Counted from the stretch's first letter, positions 1-7,772 are shown. The stretch: 13,792 bases of DNA from an uncultured Peptococcaceae bacterium (GCA_913064925.1 CAJYBN010000058.1:1-13792), one strand, 5' to 3'. Numbers and translations: made by a program. The notes: generated by a model from the letters alone, not told the origin.

Positions 1-564
1 GGGGGGAAGCTGGACATTTCCGTGCAGTGCCACGTGGCTTTGCTGGCCTGGGTAACCGGGCGGCCGGTCAAGCTGGTATACGACCGGCCGGAATCCATCA
101 TCGCTTCCGCCAAGCGGCATCCCTATATCATTCATTATAAAACGGCGGCCAAGCGGGACGGCAAGCTGCTGGGCGTTGAGGTGAAGATTATCGCCGATAC
201 CGGCGCCTATGCCTCGTACGGCCCGGGGGTGGTCACCCGGGCGGCGGTGCATGCCACGGGTCCCTATGTGGTACCCAACGTTAGCATCGAAGTGCTGGGC
301 GTTTATACCAACAAACCCATGTGCGGCGCCATGCGAGGCTTCGGGGTACCGCAGGTAGCTTTCGCTCACGAAGGCCAGATGGATTTGCTGGCGCAAAAAG
401 TGGGCCTGGACCCGTGGGAAATCCGCCGCCGCAACTTTTTGCATCCCGGCGCGACCACGGCCACCGGCCAGGTCTTAGAACAAAGCGTGGGGATCGGCAA
501 AACCCTGGAGGAGGTGGTGGCCAGGCTGCAAAAGGAAAGCGGTTGTGCCGGCGGCAGCCGGTAA
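1..564 (+). CDS. ndhL: Nicotinate dehydrogenase large molybdopterin subunit, C-terminal part (5' end outside window)
   Basis: This is the C-terminal 187 residues of a xanthine dehydrogenase-family molybdopterin subunit. The frame is open from base 1, so the gene starts upstream. The first visible residues, GGK followed by LDISVQCH, look like the end of the family's GGGFGGK loop. The motif RGFG (bases 334-345) followed by PQ carries the aromatic residue that packs near the substrate in this family. The protein ends just after ATGQVLEQSVGIGKTLEE, about where E. barkeri NdhL ends, and the C-terminal half of a normal subunit is encoded separately downstream. NdhL and NdhM together should hold the molybdopterin cytosine dinucleotide and hydroxylate nicotinate to 6-hydroxynicotinate in the cytoplasm. 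Family membership is certain. The substrate is inferred from the split architecture and from the enamidase and reductase genes downstream. Confidence 0.85.
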   Translation, partial: GGKLDISVQCHVALLAWVTGRPVKLVYDRPESIIASAKRHPYIIHYKTAAKRDGKLLGVEVKIIADTGAYASYGPGVVTRAAVHATGPYVVPNVSIEVLGVYTNKPMCGAMRGFGVPQVAFAHEGQMDLLAQKVGLDPWEIRRRNFLHPGATTATGQVLEQSVGIGKTLEEVVARLQKESGCAGGSR

Positions 565-644
565 AAAGTGGGCGCCGGGCGAAAAAATTGCCCGGGCCGG
601 CGCGGCGGGCGACGAGCGGCTTGTTTGACGGGGGTGAAAAACAC

Positions 645-1658
645 TTGAAAAAACGAGGCTGGGGAGTAGCGTGCATGTGGTACGGGATCGGTAACACCGG
701 GCTGCCGAACCCGGCGGGGGCGTTTGTGCAGGTTTTGTACGACGGCACTGTGATCCTGTCTACCGGCTGCGCCGACATCGGCCAGGGTTCCACCACCGCG
801 TTGGCCCAGATTGTAGCCGAACAGCTGGGCGTGCACGTGGACGACGTGCGGGTGGTGGCGGCCGACACGGCGGTTACGCCCGATGCCGGGGCAACATCAG
901 CCAGCCGCCAAACTTACATTTCGGGCAACGCGGTCAAAAAGGCGGCGGCCAACGCTGGGCTAATCATTACCGGAAAAGCGGCGGAAATGCTGGAAGTGCC
1001 GCCGGAAGATCTGGTATTATCTGAAGGTTCGGTTTTTTCAGCCGCGGATCCCAGCATCAGGGTGACATTGCAAGAAGTACTGGCCCAATGCCGCCGGGAC
1101 GGCATCCAGGTCCTGGGGGCGGGCTCGTTCAACCCCGCGGTCACCGGGTTGGATGAGGAAACGGGGCAGGGCGTGCCCTACGCTACTTACGCTTTTGCCA
1201 CCCAGTGGGCCGAGGTGGAAGTAGATACGGAAACCGGCCAGGTTGAAGTGCTGCGGGTGGTGGCGGCCCACGACGTGGGCCGGGCGGTGAATCCCCTAGC
1301 CGTAGAGGGCCAGGTGGAGGGCGGTTGCGCAATGGGGCTGGGCTACGCCCTGATGGAAGAGGTTGTTATCGCCGGCGGGGTTATCGCCAACCCTAGGCTG
1401 TCCAGCTACCTTATTCCCACTGCGTGCGACTGCCCGGAAGTTACCACCATCATCGTGGAAGACGCGGAAAAAACGGGACCTTTCGGGGCCAAGGGCGTGG
1501 GCGAGCCGGCCTTGATACCTACAGCACCCGCCATCGCCAACGCCGTTAGCAACGCATTGGGCATCAGGTTTTATGACCTGCCCATCACGCCGGAGAAAAT
1601 CCTGCGCGCGTTAAAAGCCCGGGCTGAACAGGACGCCGGTGCTGGGCGAGGCCAATGA
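645..1658 (+). CDS. ndhM: Nicotinate dehydrogenase medium molybdopterin subunit
   Basis: This 337-residue protein corresponds to the C-terminal half of a xanthine dehydrogenase molybdopterin subunit. The frame is open further upstream, but that part reads as an off-frame shadow of ndhL. I chose TTG 645 because GGGGGTGA (630-637) lies at correct spacing and the conserved sequence begins at once (KKRGWGVACMWYG). With this start the tyrosine of MWYG is residue 13, which as I recall is the active-site tyrosine position in E. barkeri NdhM. Visible motifs are the molybdopterin-binding DIGQGS (about 44-49), TPDAGATSASRQT (78-90), and GAKGVGEPAL with the catalytic glutamate at about 287. The length is close to that of E. 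barkeri NdhM (about 330). NdhM partners with NdhL, NdhF and NdhS. The 80-base gap after ndhL and the shift of frame could be misread as a frameshift, but a natural split explains both. Confidence 0.85.
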   Translation: MKKRGWGVACMWYGIGNTGLPNPAGAFVQVLYDGTVILSTGCADIGQGSTTALAQIVAEQLGVHVDDVRVVAADTAVTPDAGATSASRQTYISGNAVKKAAANAGLIITGKAAEMLEVPPEDLVLSEGSVFSAADPSIRVTLQEVLAQCRRDGIQVLGAGSFNPAVTGLDEETGQGVPYATYAFATQWAEVEVDTETGQVEVLRVVAAHDVGRAVNPLAVEGQVEGGCAMGLGYALMEEVVIAGGVIANPRLSSYLIPTACDCPEVTTIIVEDAEKTGPFGAKGVGEPALIPTAPAIANAVSNALGIRFYDLPITPEKILRALKARAEQDAGAGRGQ

Positions 1659-1751
1659 ATGATGAATTGGCAAGTGGGGTGGCTTAAACCTCGGCTGCTG
1701 CCGCATGCGCAGTGCGGGTGACGTTAATTTACCATATGGGGGTGATTAATA

Positions 1752-1934
1752 ATGGAAAGCCAACTCAAAGGCTGGGTAATTTGGTTTCTCATTTTAGTCT
1801 TGTCGGCTTTTATCGTTCCCTTTTACTTTTTGAGCAACGTGCCTAAAGTCTACGGAGCTTTCCTTTATTGGGGAGTGTTCGCCATTGTGGCGATTATCAG
1901 CGTCGGCGTGATTACTAGTAAATGGAGGGATTAG
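1752..1934 (+). CDS. Small DUF3311-like membrane protein preceding symporter
   Basis: A 60-residue peptide with two hydrophobic segments (about residues 8-27 and 33-55) and a short charged C-terminus, TSKWRD. The pattern of a proline and tyrosine at the end of helix 1, then P-K-V-YG and a YW pair at the start of helix 2, resembles DUF3311. Genes of that family commonly lie directly before sodium:solute symporters. The start ATG 1752 has a good ribosome-binding site, GGGGGTGAT (1738-1746). Only one base separates its stop from the symporter ATG, so the two are almost certainly co-translated. It is probably a small subunit or assembly factor of the transporter. Its biochemical role is not known, and the family match is by pattern only. 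Confidence 0.75.
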   Translation: MESQLKGWVIWFLILVLSAFIVPFYFLSNVPKVYGAFLYWGVFAIVAIISVGVITSKWRD

Positions 1935-1935
1935 C

Positions 1936-3414
1936 ATGAACTCCGCATACATTTATACCGCAGTCATCTTGTATTTTATCCTTGGCACCATCGTGGCCGT
2001 TTACGCCAGAAAAGGCATGGGGCAGGGCATGGTGGATTTCTTCCTGGCCAACCGGGCCGTGAATGGCGTGGTGGCTGCCCTTACTTATAGCGCCACCACA
2101 TACAGCGCCTTCATGCTGGTAGGCCTGGCTGGGTTTACTTACATTGGCGGTGTAGGCGCCTGGGGGTTTGAGTTGATTTACCTGTCCGGCCTGGTGCTGG
2201 TGGCCTTTTTCGGTCCCCGGTTCTGGCTGGTTGGCAAAAAGTATAACTACGTCACCCCGGCGGAGATGCTAGGGGACCGTTACCAGAGCCGCGGGCTGCA
2301 GGTAATTGCCGCTGTGGCCTCCATCATCTTTTTAATTCCCTACAGCGCCGTGCAGCTCATCGGCATCGGCACGCTGATGGAAGGCATGTCGGGCGGCGCC
2401 ATCCCGTTCATGACGGGCCTGGTCATCGCCACCATCGTGGCCGTGGTCTGGGCCTACATGGGGGGCATGAGGGCCGTGGCCTGGACGGACTCGCTGCAGG
2501 CCCTGGTCATGATCATCGTCTCCACCCTGTCGGTGCTGTTTGTGGTGTACCTCGGTTTCGGCGGCTTCGGCGGGCTGTTCGGCAAGCTGGAAACGGATTT
2601 TCCCAAGTGGCTGACCGTACCGGGGCCGGGTTTCTTTAATTTCAAAGCCTTCATCGGGCTCAGCCTGCCCTGGTTCTTCTTCTGCCTGTCCAACCCGCAG
2701 GTCAGCCAGCGCCTGTTCATTCCCCGCTCGCTGACGCACATGCGCACAATGGTGATGGGCTTTTTGTGCTTTGGTTTTATTTACACCCTGATTTCCATTC
2801 TGTGGGGATTTTCGGCGCGCGTTCTGATCCCCGACCTGCCCAAAGGCGACCTGGCCACGCCCAGCCTGCTGGCTTTGGACATCGTGCCTGCCGGCATCGC
2901 CCTTTTGGTGATGGTGGGCATTACCGCTGCCGCCATTTCCACCATCAACTCCATCATTTTGACGCTTTCTTCAATGGTTTCGCAGGACGTAGTGAAACGT
3001 CTTAGTCCGGGAATCGAAGAGAGCAAGCTGCTCTCCATCGGTAAAGTTTTTGTGCTGCTGTTTGCGATAGCGGCCTTCCTGTTCGCCACCCTGCGCCTGG
3101 GCCTGATCGCCGTGCTGTCCGTGGCTTCCTCGGCCGGCCTTTTGGTCACGGTACCGGCCATCATCGGGGCCTTCTTCTGGAAGCGGGGCACGGCTCCGGC
3201 CGCCATTACCAGCATCCTGGTGGGCGGGTTTATCGCCCTGTGGTTCCAGTTCGGCGGTATCAAGCCCCTGGGCTGGTGGCCGGGCGTCTGGAGCGGCATC
3301 GTATCTACGGTGCTGTTTATTGTAGTCAGCTACTTGACCAGCCCGCCTGCCGAAAAGGCCGAGGAGTTCATCAGTTACGTAAACGGCGCGCTGAAGGAGA
3401 AAAACGCCATTTAA
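1936..3414 (+). CDS. Sodium:solute symporter (SSS family), candidate nicotinate importer
   Basis: A 492-residue, very hydrophobic protein with roughly a dozen membrane helices, typical of the SSS family (TC 2.A.21, PF00474). Family-like stretches are ALTYSATTYSAFMLVG near the N-terminus, YVTPAEMLGDRYQSRGLQ after helix 3, and SNPQVSQRLFIPRS in the middle. The start ATG 1936 has GGAGGGA (1924-1930) at good spacing. The gene lies between the two halves of the nicotinate dehydrogenase genes (L-M upstream, F-S downstream), so it most likely brings the substrate of that enzyme into the cell with sodium. Specificity cannot be read from sequence, and nicotinate is inferred only from context. Pantothenate, acetate and proline are other substrates known in the family. 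Confidence 0.88.
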   Translation: MNSAYIYTAVILYFILGTIVAVYARKGMGQGMVDFFLANRAVNGVVAALTYSATTYSAFMLVGLAGFTYIGGVGAWGFELIYLSGLVLVAFFGPRFWLVGKKYNYVTPAEMLGDRYQSRGLQVIAAVASIIFLIPYSAVQLIGIGTLMEGMSGGAIPFMTGLVIATIVAVVWAYMGGMRAVAWTDSLQALVMIIVSTLSVLFVVYLGFGGFGGLFGKLETDFPKWLTVPGPGFFNFKAFIGLSLPWFFFCLSNPQVSQRLFIPRSLTHMRTMVMGFLCFGFIYTLISILWGFSARVLIPDLPKGDLATPSLLALDIVPAGIALLVMVGITAAAISTINSIILTLSSMVSQDVVKRLSPGIEESKLLSIGKVFVLLFAIAAFLFATLRLGLIAVLSVASSAGLLVTVPAIIGAFFWKRGTAPAAITSILVGGFIALWFQFGGIKPLGWWPGVWSGIVSTVLFIVVSYLTSPPAEKAEEFISYVNGALKEKNAI

Positions 3415-3462
3415 ACCGGGCATGGCCGGGAAAAACGCGCGCCGCGCGGTTATTGGAATAAG

Positions 3463-3487
3463 GGAGGAAGAAAATTTTTCTTCCTCC
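3463..3487. repeat. Near-perfect purine/pyrimidine inverted repeat
   Basis: The left arm GGAGGAAGAAAA (3463-3474) is followed by a single T and the exact reverse complement TTTTCTTCCTCC (3476-3487). As RNA it would fold with a stem of about nine pairs and a loop of about seven. No T-run follows in either direction, so it is not a typical intrinsic terminator. It sits between the symporter and ndhF and may be a transcription attenuator, an mRNA-stability element or an operator. The left arm is identical to the ribosome-binding site region at 7738-7749. Confidence 0.6.
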
Positions 3488-3499
3488 TCTATACCTTAC

Positions 3500-3519
3500 T
3501 ACCTGTTACATTACCTGTT
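3500..3519. repeat. Short direct repeat TACCTGTT upstream of ndhF
   Basis: TACCTGTT occurs at 3500-3507 and again at 3512-3519, a period of 12 bases, in the leader upstream of ndhF. Two in-phase half-sites could bind a regulator, but the repeat is short and may be chance. Confidence 0.3.
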
Positions 3520-3564
3520 TTTTGCCGGATGGATAAAGCAATTTCGTAAAAAGGGGGGCAGTTG

Positions 3565-4452
3565 ATGTACTGGGAAAAATATTATCTCGCCCGCAATGCC
3601 CCGGAAGCGTTGGATTTACTGGCGCAATTCGAGGGCCAGGCCAGATTGATTGCCGGGGGTACCGACCTGGTGATTCAGCTCCGGGAAGGCCAAAAACGGG
3701 CCAGGGTCCTGGTTGACATCAGCGGCATAGAAGAAATGCAGTACATTAAAGAAGACAACGGTAAAATCAGAATCGGGGCATTAACCACCCACCGTCAACT
3801 GGCAGCTTCCCCCTTGTTGAGGAAAACGGCCCCGGTCTTGGCCCAGGCGGCGGCCAGCGTAGGTTCACCGCAAATCCGCAACGTGGGTACCGTGGGGGGA
3901 AACATTGTCAACGCCCAGCCGGCCGCGGATACGGCGGTGGCGCTGATGGCTCTGGACGCCACAGCCACGATTATTTCCGCGGCCGGGGAAAGGGAAGTGC
4001 CTTTAACCGGCTTGTTTGCCGGGGTAGGCAAGTCCAATATTGACCCCACCCGGGAAATGATCAAGGAGTTTTCATTTGACGTCGCTCCCGGCCGGCTGGT
4101 CAGCGCCTTTGGCCGGATCGCCCGCCGGAACGCGCTGGCGCTGCCCGTGCTCAACGTGGGGGTAAGCCTGGCCTGCGACCGCCAGGCGCAAAACCTGCAA
4201 AAAGCCTGCGTTTGTGTAGCGCCGGTGGCTCCAGTTCCCCTGCGGGCCACGGAAGCCGAGCAAATATTGATCAACGAGCCGCTGAACGACCGCACCCTGC
4301 GAGCGGCTGCGGAAGCGGCGGCCAGGTCTGCTCGGCCCCGGGACAGCCGCCTGCGGGGCAGCGCGGAATACCGGATTGAGCTGGTCAGGGTGATGACTTA
4401 CCGCACTTTAAGGAATGCTTTGCAAAGCTTGGAAGGTGATGCCGGTGCTTAA
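3565..4452 (+). CDS. ndhF: Nicotinate dehydrogenase FAD-binding subunit
   Basis: A 295-residue FAD subunit of the CoxM / xanthine dehydrogenase family (PF00941 plus the C-terminal CO-dehydrogenase flavoprotein domain). The first FAD loop is AGGTDL (residues 30-35) and the second is GTVGGNIVNAQPAAD (108-122), which bind the pyrophosphate and isoalloxazine regions. The length matches E. barkeri NdhF closely and there is no insertion for an extra 4Fe-4S cluster like that of 4-hydroxybenzoyl-CoA reductase. The start is ATG 3565, with GGGGGG (3553-3558) upstream; TTG 3562 directly before it is an alternative that adds one residue. The subunit passes electrons from the iron-sulfur subunit to the external acceptor, probably NADP in the E. 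barkeri enzyme. It overlaps ndhS at its 3' end. Confidence 0.88.
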   Translation: MYWEKYYLARNAPEALDLLAQFEGQARLIAGGTDLVIQLREGQKRARVLVDISGIEEMQYIKEDNGKIRIGALTTHRQLAASPLLRKTAPVLAQAAASVGSPQIRNVGTVGGNIVNAQPAADTAVALMALDATATIISAAGEREVPLTGLFAGVGKSNIDPTREMIKEFSFDVAPGRLVSAFGRIARRNALALPVLNVGVSLACDRQAQNLQKACVCVAPVAPVPLRATEAEQILINEPLNDRTLRAAAEAAARSARPRDSRLRGSAEYRIELVRVMTYRTLRNALQSLEGDAGA

Positions 4453-4927
4453 TGCCAAGGAAAATCTGGTATTTGTGGTAAACGGCCGGCCCGTGCGCCT
4501 GGAGGTGGAACCAGACGCAACTTTGCTGGACGTGCTGCGTGAGCAGCTGGATTTGACCGGGACCAAACGGGGCTGCAACGAGGGCGAGTGCGGGGCCTGC
4601 ACCGTTCTGATCAACGGTGAGCCCGTCGCATCCTGCATTTACCCGGCGGTCAAGGCGCACGGTAAAAATATTGTGACCATTGAGGGGCTGGGCGATGAAA
4701 GTAACCTGCACCCCGTGCAGCAGGCCTTTTTAGAGGCGGGCGCAGTGCAGTGCGGGTATTGCACGCCCGGCATGGTCCTGTCGGCCAAGGCCCTGCTGGA
4801 CAAAAACCCCGACCCTACGGAAGAGGAAATAAGGATCGCCATCTCCGGCAATCTTTGCCGGTGTACCGGGTACGGCAAAATCGTGGCGGCCGTTCGGGCC
4901 GCGGCAAAGGCGCTGTCCGCGGAATAA
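4439..4927 (+). CDS. ndhS: Nicotinate dehydrogenase 2Fe-2S subunit
   Basis: A 162-residue subunit with two [2Fe-2S] clusters, which carry electrons from the molybdenum centre to FAD. The plant-type ferredoxin domain has C46, C51, C54 and C66 (GCNEGECGAC then ASC). The helical domain has C105 and C108 (QCGYCTPGM) and C140 and C142 (NLCRCTGY). The start is uncertain. ATG 4439 overlaps the ndhF stop by 14 bases but has only two bases between GGAAGG and the codon. GTG 4445 and ATG 4415 are in-frame alternatives, and the latter adds eight residues unlike the family's N-terminus. The overlap implies translational coupling to ndhF. Family assignment is certain; substrate is inferred from context. 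Confidence 0.88.
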   Translation: MPVLNAKENLVFVVNGRPVRLEVEPDATLLDVLREQLDLTGTKRGCNEGECGACTVLINGEPVASCIYPAVKAHGKNIVTIEGLGDESNLHPVQQAFLEAGAVQCGYCTPGMVLSAKALLDKNPDPTEEEIRIAISGNLCRCTGYGKIVAAVRAAAKALSAE

Positions 4928-4929
4928 AC

Positions 4930-4952
4930 GCCGGGGTAAAAAGCCGGGGTAA
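4930..4952. repeat. Tandem GCCGGGGTAA direct repeat
   Basis: GCCGGGGTAA occurs at 4930-4939 and 4943-4952 just after the ndhS stop, in the 150-base gap before ena. Its function is unknown, and chance duplication is possible. The rest of the gap holds a candidate promoter and the ena ribosome-binding site. Confidence 0.35.
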
Positions 4953-5024
4953 TCCCTAAGCGTGAGCCTGAGTGCCGGCCTGGCCTGCGAGGTAATTGGA
5001 GCGAGTGAGTGTATGGCGGCAGGC

Positions 5025-5053
5025 TTGATAAAGTATTTAAATAAATGAATAAC
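5025..5053 (+). promoter_or_regulatory. Candidate sigma-A promoter upstream of ena
   Basis: TTGATA (5025-5030) matches the -35 consensus at five of six positions. AATAAC (5048-5053) matches the -10 at four of six with a 17-base spacer, in an AT-rich stretch unlike its GC-rich surroundings. Transcription would begin near 5060, just ahead of the ribosome-binding site AAGGAG (5064-5069), so the mRNA leader would be very short. Confidence 0.4.
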
Positions 5054-5078
5054 CTGATTTTATAAGGAGTGGGTGACA

Positions 5079-6239
5079 ATGGCAACTTTAGCGGTAACGA
5101 ACATCGGCACCATTGTCAGCGGCGACATTAGCAATCCCATCCTGGAGGGCAACACCATTCTTGTGGTGGATGGCAAAATTCAGGCCGTTGGCAATGAGGA
5201 TCTCCTGCAAACATCGACCCCGGACCAGGTAGTGGACGCCAAGGGTACTACCGTCATCCCGGGGCTGATAGACTCCCACGTGCACCCGGTGCTGGGCGAT
5301 TTCACCCCCAGGCAGAAAACCCTCGATTACCTGGATAGTTCCCTGCACGGCGGCGTGACCACCATGATCTCGGCGGGCGAACCGCACACGCCGGGCAGAC
5401 CTAAAGACCCGGCAGGCGTGAAGGCGTTGGCCGTTCTGGCCCACAAGTCATTTCAAAACTTTAGGCCCAACGGGTTAAAAATCCACGGTGGTGCCCTGAT
5501 CCTAGAAAAGGGCTTGACGGAAAGGGATTTTGCCGAGATGGCTGAGGCCGGCGTATGGCTGGTGGGCGAGATCGGACTGGGCAGCGTCAAAACGGCGGAA
5601 GAAGCGGCGCCGATGGTGGAGTGGGCCAAAAAATACGGTATGAAGGTGGCCATGCACACCGGCGGCACTTCCATCCCGGGCAGTTCCACAGTCACCGCCG
5701 ACATGGTCATGCATGTTAAACCTACGGTGGTCTCCCACGTTAACGGGGGCCCCACGGCGATACCCGCCGCGGAAGCGGATAAACTGATCGACAACAGCGA
5801 CCTGCCGCTGGAAATAGTGCAGTGCGGCAACATTAAAATTGCCGATTACGTGGCCCGGCGGCTGGCCGATAAAAACCAGCTGCACCGCATCATCATCGGC
5901 AACGATTCCCCCTCCGGAACGGGCATCATTCCTCTGGGGATACTGCGGACCATCGTGCAGCTGTCCGCCATGTCGGGTATTTCCGCCGCCCAGGCCATCG
6001 CCATGGCCACCGGAAACACGGCCCGGGTATACGGGCTCAACACTTCCATGATAGCCGCGGGCAAAGAGGCGGACCTGGTGATCATCGACGCCCCCATCGG
6101 CTCGGTGGGAGTGGATGCCCTCGGGGCCATCGAGGCCGGCGACCTACCGGGCGTGGCCATGGTAATCATTGACGGCATCATCAGAGTCAAAAAGAGCAGG
6201 AACACTCCTCCGGCCAGGCAGCAGGTGGAGATCAAATAA
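5079..6239 (+). CDS. ena: Enamidase (6-oxo-1,4,5,6-tetrahydronicotinate amidohydrolase)
   Basis: A 386-residue metal-dependent amidohydrolase that closely resembles E. barkeri enamidase (EC 3.5.2.18), which hydrolyses 1,4,5,6-tetrahydro-6-oxonicotinate to 2-formylglutarate and ammonia. The visible metal ligands are H67 and H69 (DSHVHP), a bridging E164 (GEIGLG) where most relatives carry a carboxylated lysine, H193 (MHTGGTS), H220 (SHVNGG) and D276 (GNDSPSG). The spacing of H67, H69 and E164 is the same as I recall for the E. barkeri protein, as are the stretches PRQKT, HGGVTTMISAG and SRNTPPA. The start ATG 5079 has AAGGAG (5064-5069); GTG 5073 is a weaker alternative. This gene is the strongest sign that the cluster degrades nicotinate. 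It is followed by hnr after 24 bases. Confidence 0.9.
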   Translation: MATLAVTNIGTIVSGDISNPILEGNTILVVDGKIQAVGNEDLLQTSTPDQVVDAKGTTVIPGLIDSHVHPVLGDFTPRQKTLDYLDSSLHGGVTTMISAGEPHTPGRPKDPAGVKALAVLAHKSFQNFRPNGLKIHGGALILEKGLTERDFAEMAEAGVWLVGEIGLGSVKTAEEAAPMVEWAKKYGMKVAMHTGGTSIPGSSTVTADMVMHVKPTVVSHVNGGPTAIPAAEADKLIDNSDLPLEIVQCGNIKIADYVARRLADKNQLHRIIIGNDSPSGTGIIPLGILRTIVQLSAMSGISAAQAIAMATGNTARVYGLNTSMIAAGKEADLVIIDAPIGSVGVDALGAIEAGDLPGVAMVIIDGIIRVKKSRNTPPARQQVEIK

Positions 6240-6263
6240 CATATGATTTCCGGAGGGACGGCA

Positions 6264-7772
6264 ATGATTGAAATAGACCTGGAAAAATGCAGGGGCTGCG
6301 GCTTTTGTGAACAAAACTGCCCCACGGGAGCGATATTTGTTGTTGATCACAAGGCCGTCATAGACAAAAAAAAATGCGTAAACTGCGGAGTTTGCGTTCG
6401 GGTATGCAAGTTCCAAAGCCTCACCATGACGGAGCAAGTGGATGGCGAAGCGGTGCAGTGCGGCTGCTGCCCCATACAGTGCGCAATATTGCCGGGCTAC
6501 CACGGTGCCTGCCGGCGTTACGTGAACATCAACGGCCAGCTGGTGAGAAGCAGGCCGCTGGTTACTGAGCCCGCGGCCGGAACGGCCAGCCAGCCGCATC
6601 TGGAGCGCCCTTTGATCACGGGGGTGGGCGCCGGCACCACCTATCCCGACAGCAAGCCCGCCCCCCACATCGTCATGGACACCGTGGATGGGATAGACGT
6701 GGTTACGGTGGTTACCGAGGCACCGCTGAGCTACAGCGGGGTTAAGGTCAAGGTGGACACCAACTTCCATATCGGCGAAGAAGGGGCAAAGGTGCGCCGG
6801 GACGGGCAAATCGTGGGGATGGTGGAAACCGAGGAATATGGCTCCAAAATGCTGGCCATCGGCGGGGCCAACCTGCTTACCGGCAAGTCAGGTTTCATTG
6901 TGGCCAGGACCATTGTAGATATCTGCAACGGCGAGCGGGTCACCCTGAAGGTAGACCAGGGTGCCAAACTGGAGCTTCAGGTGGGCAAGCCGCCTGTTAT
7001 CAACGGCCAGGTGGACCAGAAGATGCGGGTGGGCTGCGGCAGCGCCACCATCGGCATGTTCGCCCGGCAGCTGGCCGAAGCGGTGGACGAGGCCATTATT
7101 CTGGACCACCACGTGGTGGGGTTACTTTCCGAGCACCGGGCCGGTGAAGAAGCAGGCCTGCAGTGGAGCGGAGTGATTCCCAACGCCCGCAAGAGCACCA
7201 GGGGCCGCTATTTCGGCGAGCACGGTAACGGCTGGGGCGGTACCAATATCGAAAACCCGCGGGACGCGATCCTGAAGGTGGATATGAACGTGGCCTCGCC
7301 CGGCATTAAAATCTTGGTCACCGAAACCACAGGCCGGAAGGCGGCCCTGTTTACCGTGGATGCCGAGGGCAACGTTAAGGAAATACCTTTGACACCAAAA
7401 GTAATCGAAGTGGTGGACCTGATTAAATCCAACTGCGAGGACGCCAGGGTTTCGGCGGTTTATGTGGGCGGCACCGGAGGCAGCGCCAGGGCCGGCGTCT
7501 GCAACTATCCCATTAAGCTGACCCGGGCCGTGCACGCGGGAGAGGCCAAACTCACCATCGGCGGCGCGCCCACTTACATCATGCCCGGCGGCGGCATCAA
7601 TTTTCTGGTGGACGTGGAAAAGGTGGTGCCCAAAGCGTTTACCTGGGTTCCCACGCCGGCCACGGTGGCGCCGGTGGAATACACTATTACCCTGGATAAG
7701 TACCGTGAAATTGGCGGCCACATTGAAAAAATCGTAAGGAGGAAGAAAAATGGGAAACCAGCTGGAGATTAG
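6264..7772 (+). CDS. hnr: 6-hydroxynicotinate reductase, ferredoxin-domain type
   Basis: A 502-residue iron-sulfur protein that probably reduces 6-hydroxynicotinate to 1,4,5,6-tetrahydro-6-oxonicotinate using ferredoxin (EC 1.3.7.1). The N-terminal domain carries two ferredoxin motifs: C9, C12, C15, C19 and C38, C41, C44, C48. A further cysteine group follows (C66, C68, C69, C73, C83, in VQCGCCPIQC and GACRRY) and could hold another cluster. The rest, about 110-502, is a large glycine-rich domain with GGANLLTGKSG, RVGCGSATIG (residues 255-264) and VGGTGGSARAGV. The start ATG 6264 has GGAGGG (6252-6257); ATG 6243 is upstream of that site and less likely. The gene lies between ena and an overlapping AA_synth gene. 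The name rests on domain layout and on context next to ena. The large domain does not match a well-known reductase fold that I can identify. Confidence 0.8.
   Translation: MIEIDLEKCRGCGFCEQNCPTGAIFVVDHKAVIDKKKCVNCGVCVRVCKFQSLTMTEQVDGEAVQCGCCPIQCAILPGYHGACRRYVNINGQLVRSRPLVTEPAAGTASQPHLERPLITGVGAGTTYPDSKPAPHIVMDTVDGIDVVTVVTEAPLSYSGVKVKVDTNFHIGEEGAKVRRDGQIVGMVETEEYGSKMLAIGGANLLTGKSGFIVARTIVDICNGERVTLKVDQGAKLELQVGKPPVINGQVDQKMRVGCGSATIGMFARQLAEAVDEAIILDHHVVGLLSEHRAGEEAGLQWSGVIPNARKSTRGRYFGEHGNGWGGTNIENPRDAILKVDMNVASPGIKILVTETTGRKAALFTVDAEGNVKEIPLTPKVIEVVDLIKSNCEDARVSAVYVGGTGGSARAGVCNYPIKLTRAVHAGEAKLTIGGAPTYIMPGGGINFLVDVEKVVPKAFTWVPTPATVAPVEYTITLDKYREIGGHIEKIVRRKKNGKPAGD

Noticed and set aside
321..644. 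Upstream extension of the frame that later encodes NdhM
   Set aside because: It overlaps ndhL in another frame, is arginine- and proline-rich like a GC-rich shadow, and conserved NdhM sequence begins only at about 645.
281..868. Long minus-strand open frames, here and opposite most other genes (for example 7122-7865 and 8397-9143)
   Set aside because: They lie opposite clear genes, have low-complexity composition typical of GC-rich antisense frames and show no recognisable domain.
1698..1717. Hairpin CCGCA/TGCGG as a terminator after ndhM
   Set aside because: Only five pairs and no T-run; most likely chance in GC-rich sequence.
4928..5078. Molybdenum cofactor riboswitch before ena
   Set aside because: Short complementary pieces exist (AGCCTG at 4965 and CAGGCT at 5020), but I cannot fit the conserved Moco RNA core, and ena is not a cofactor gene.
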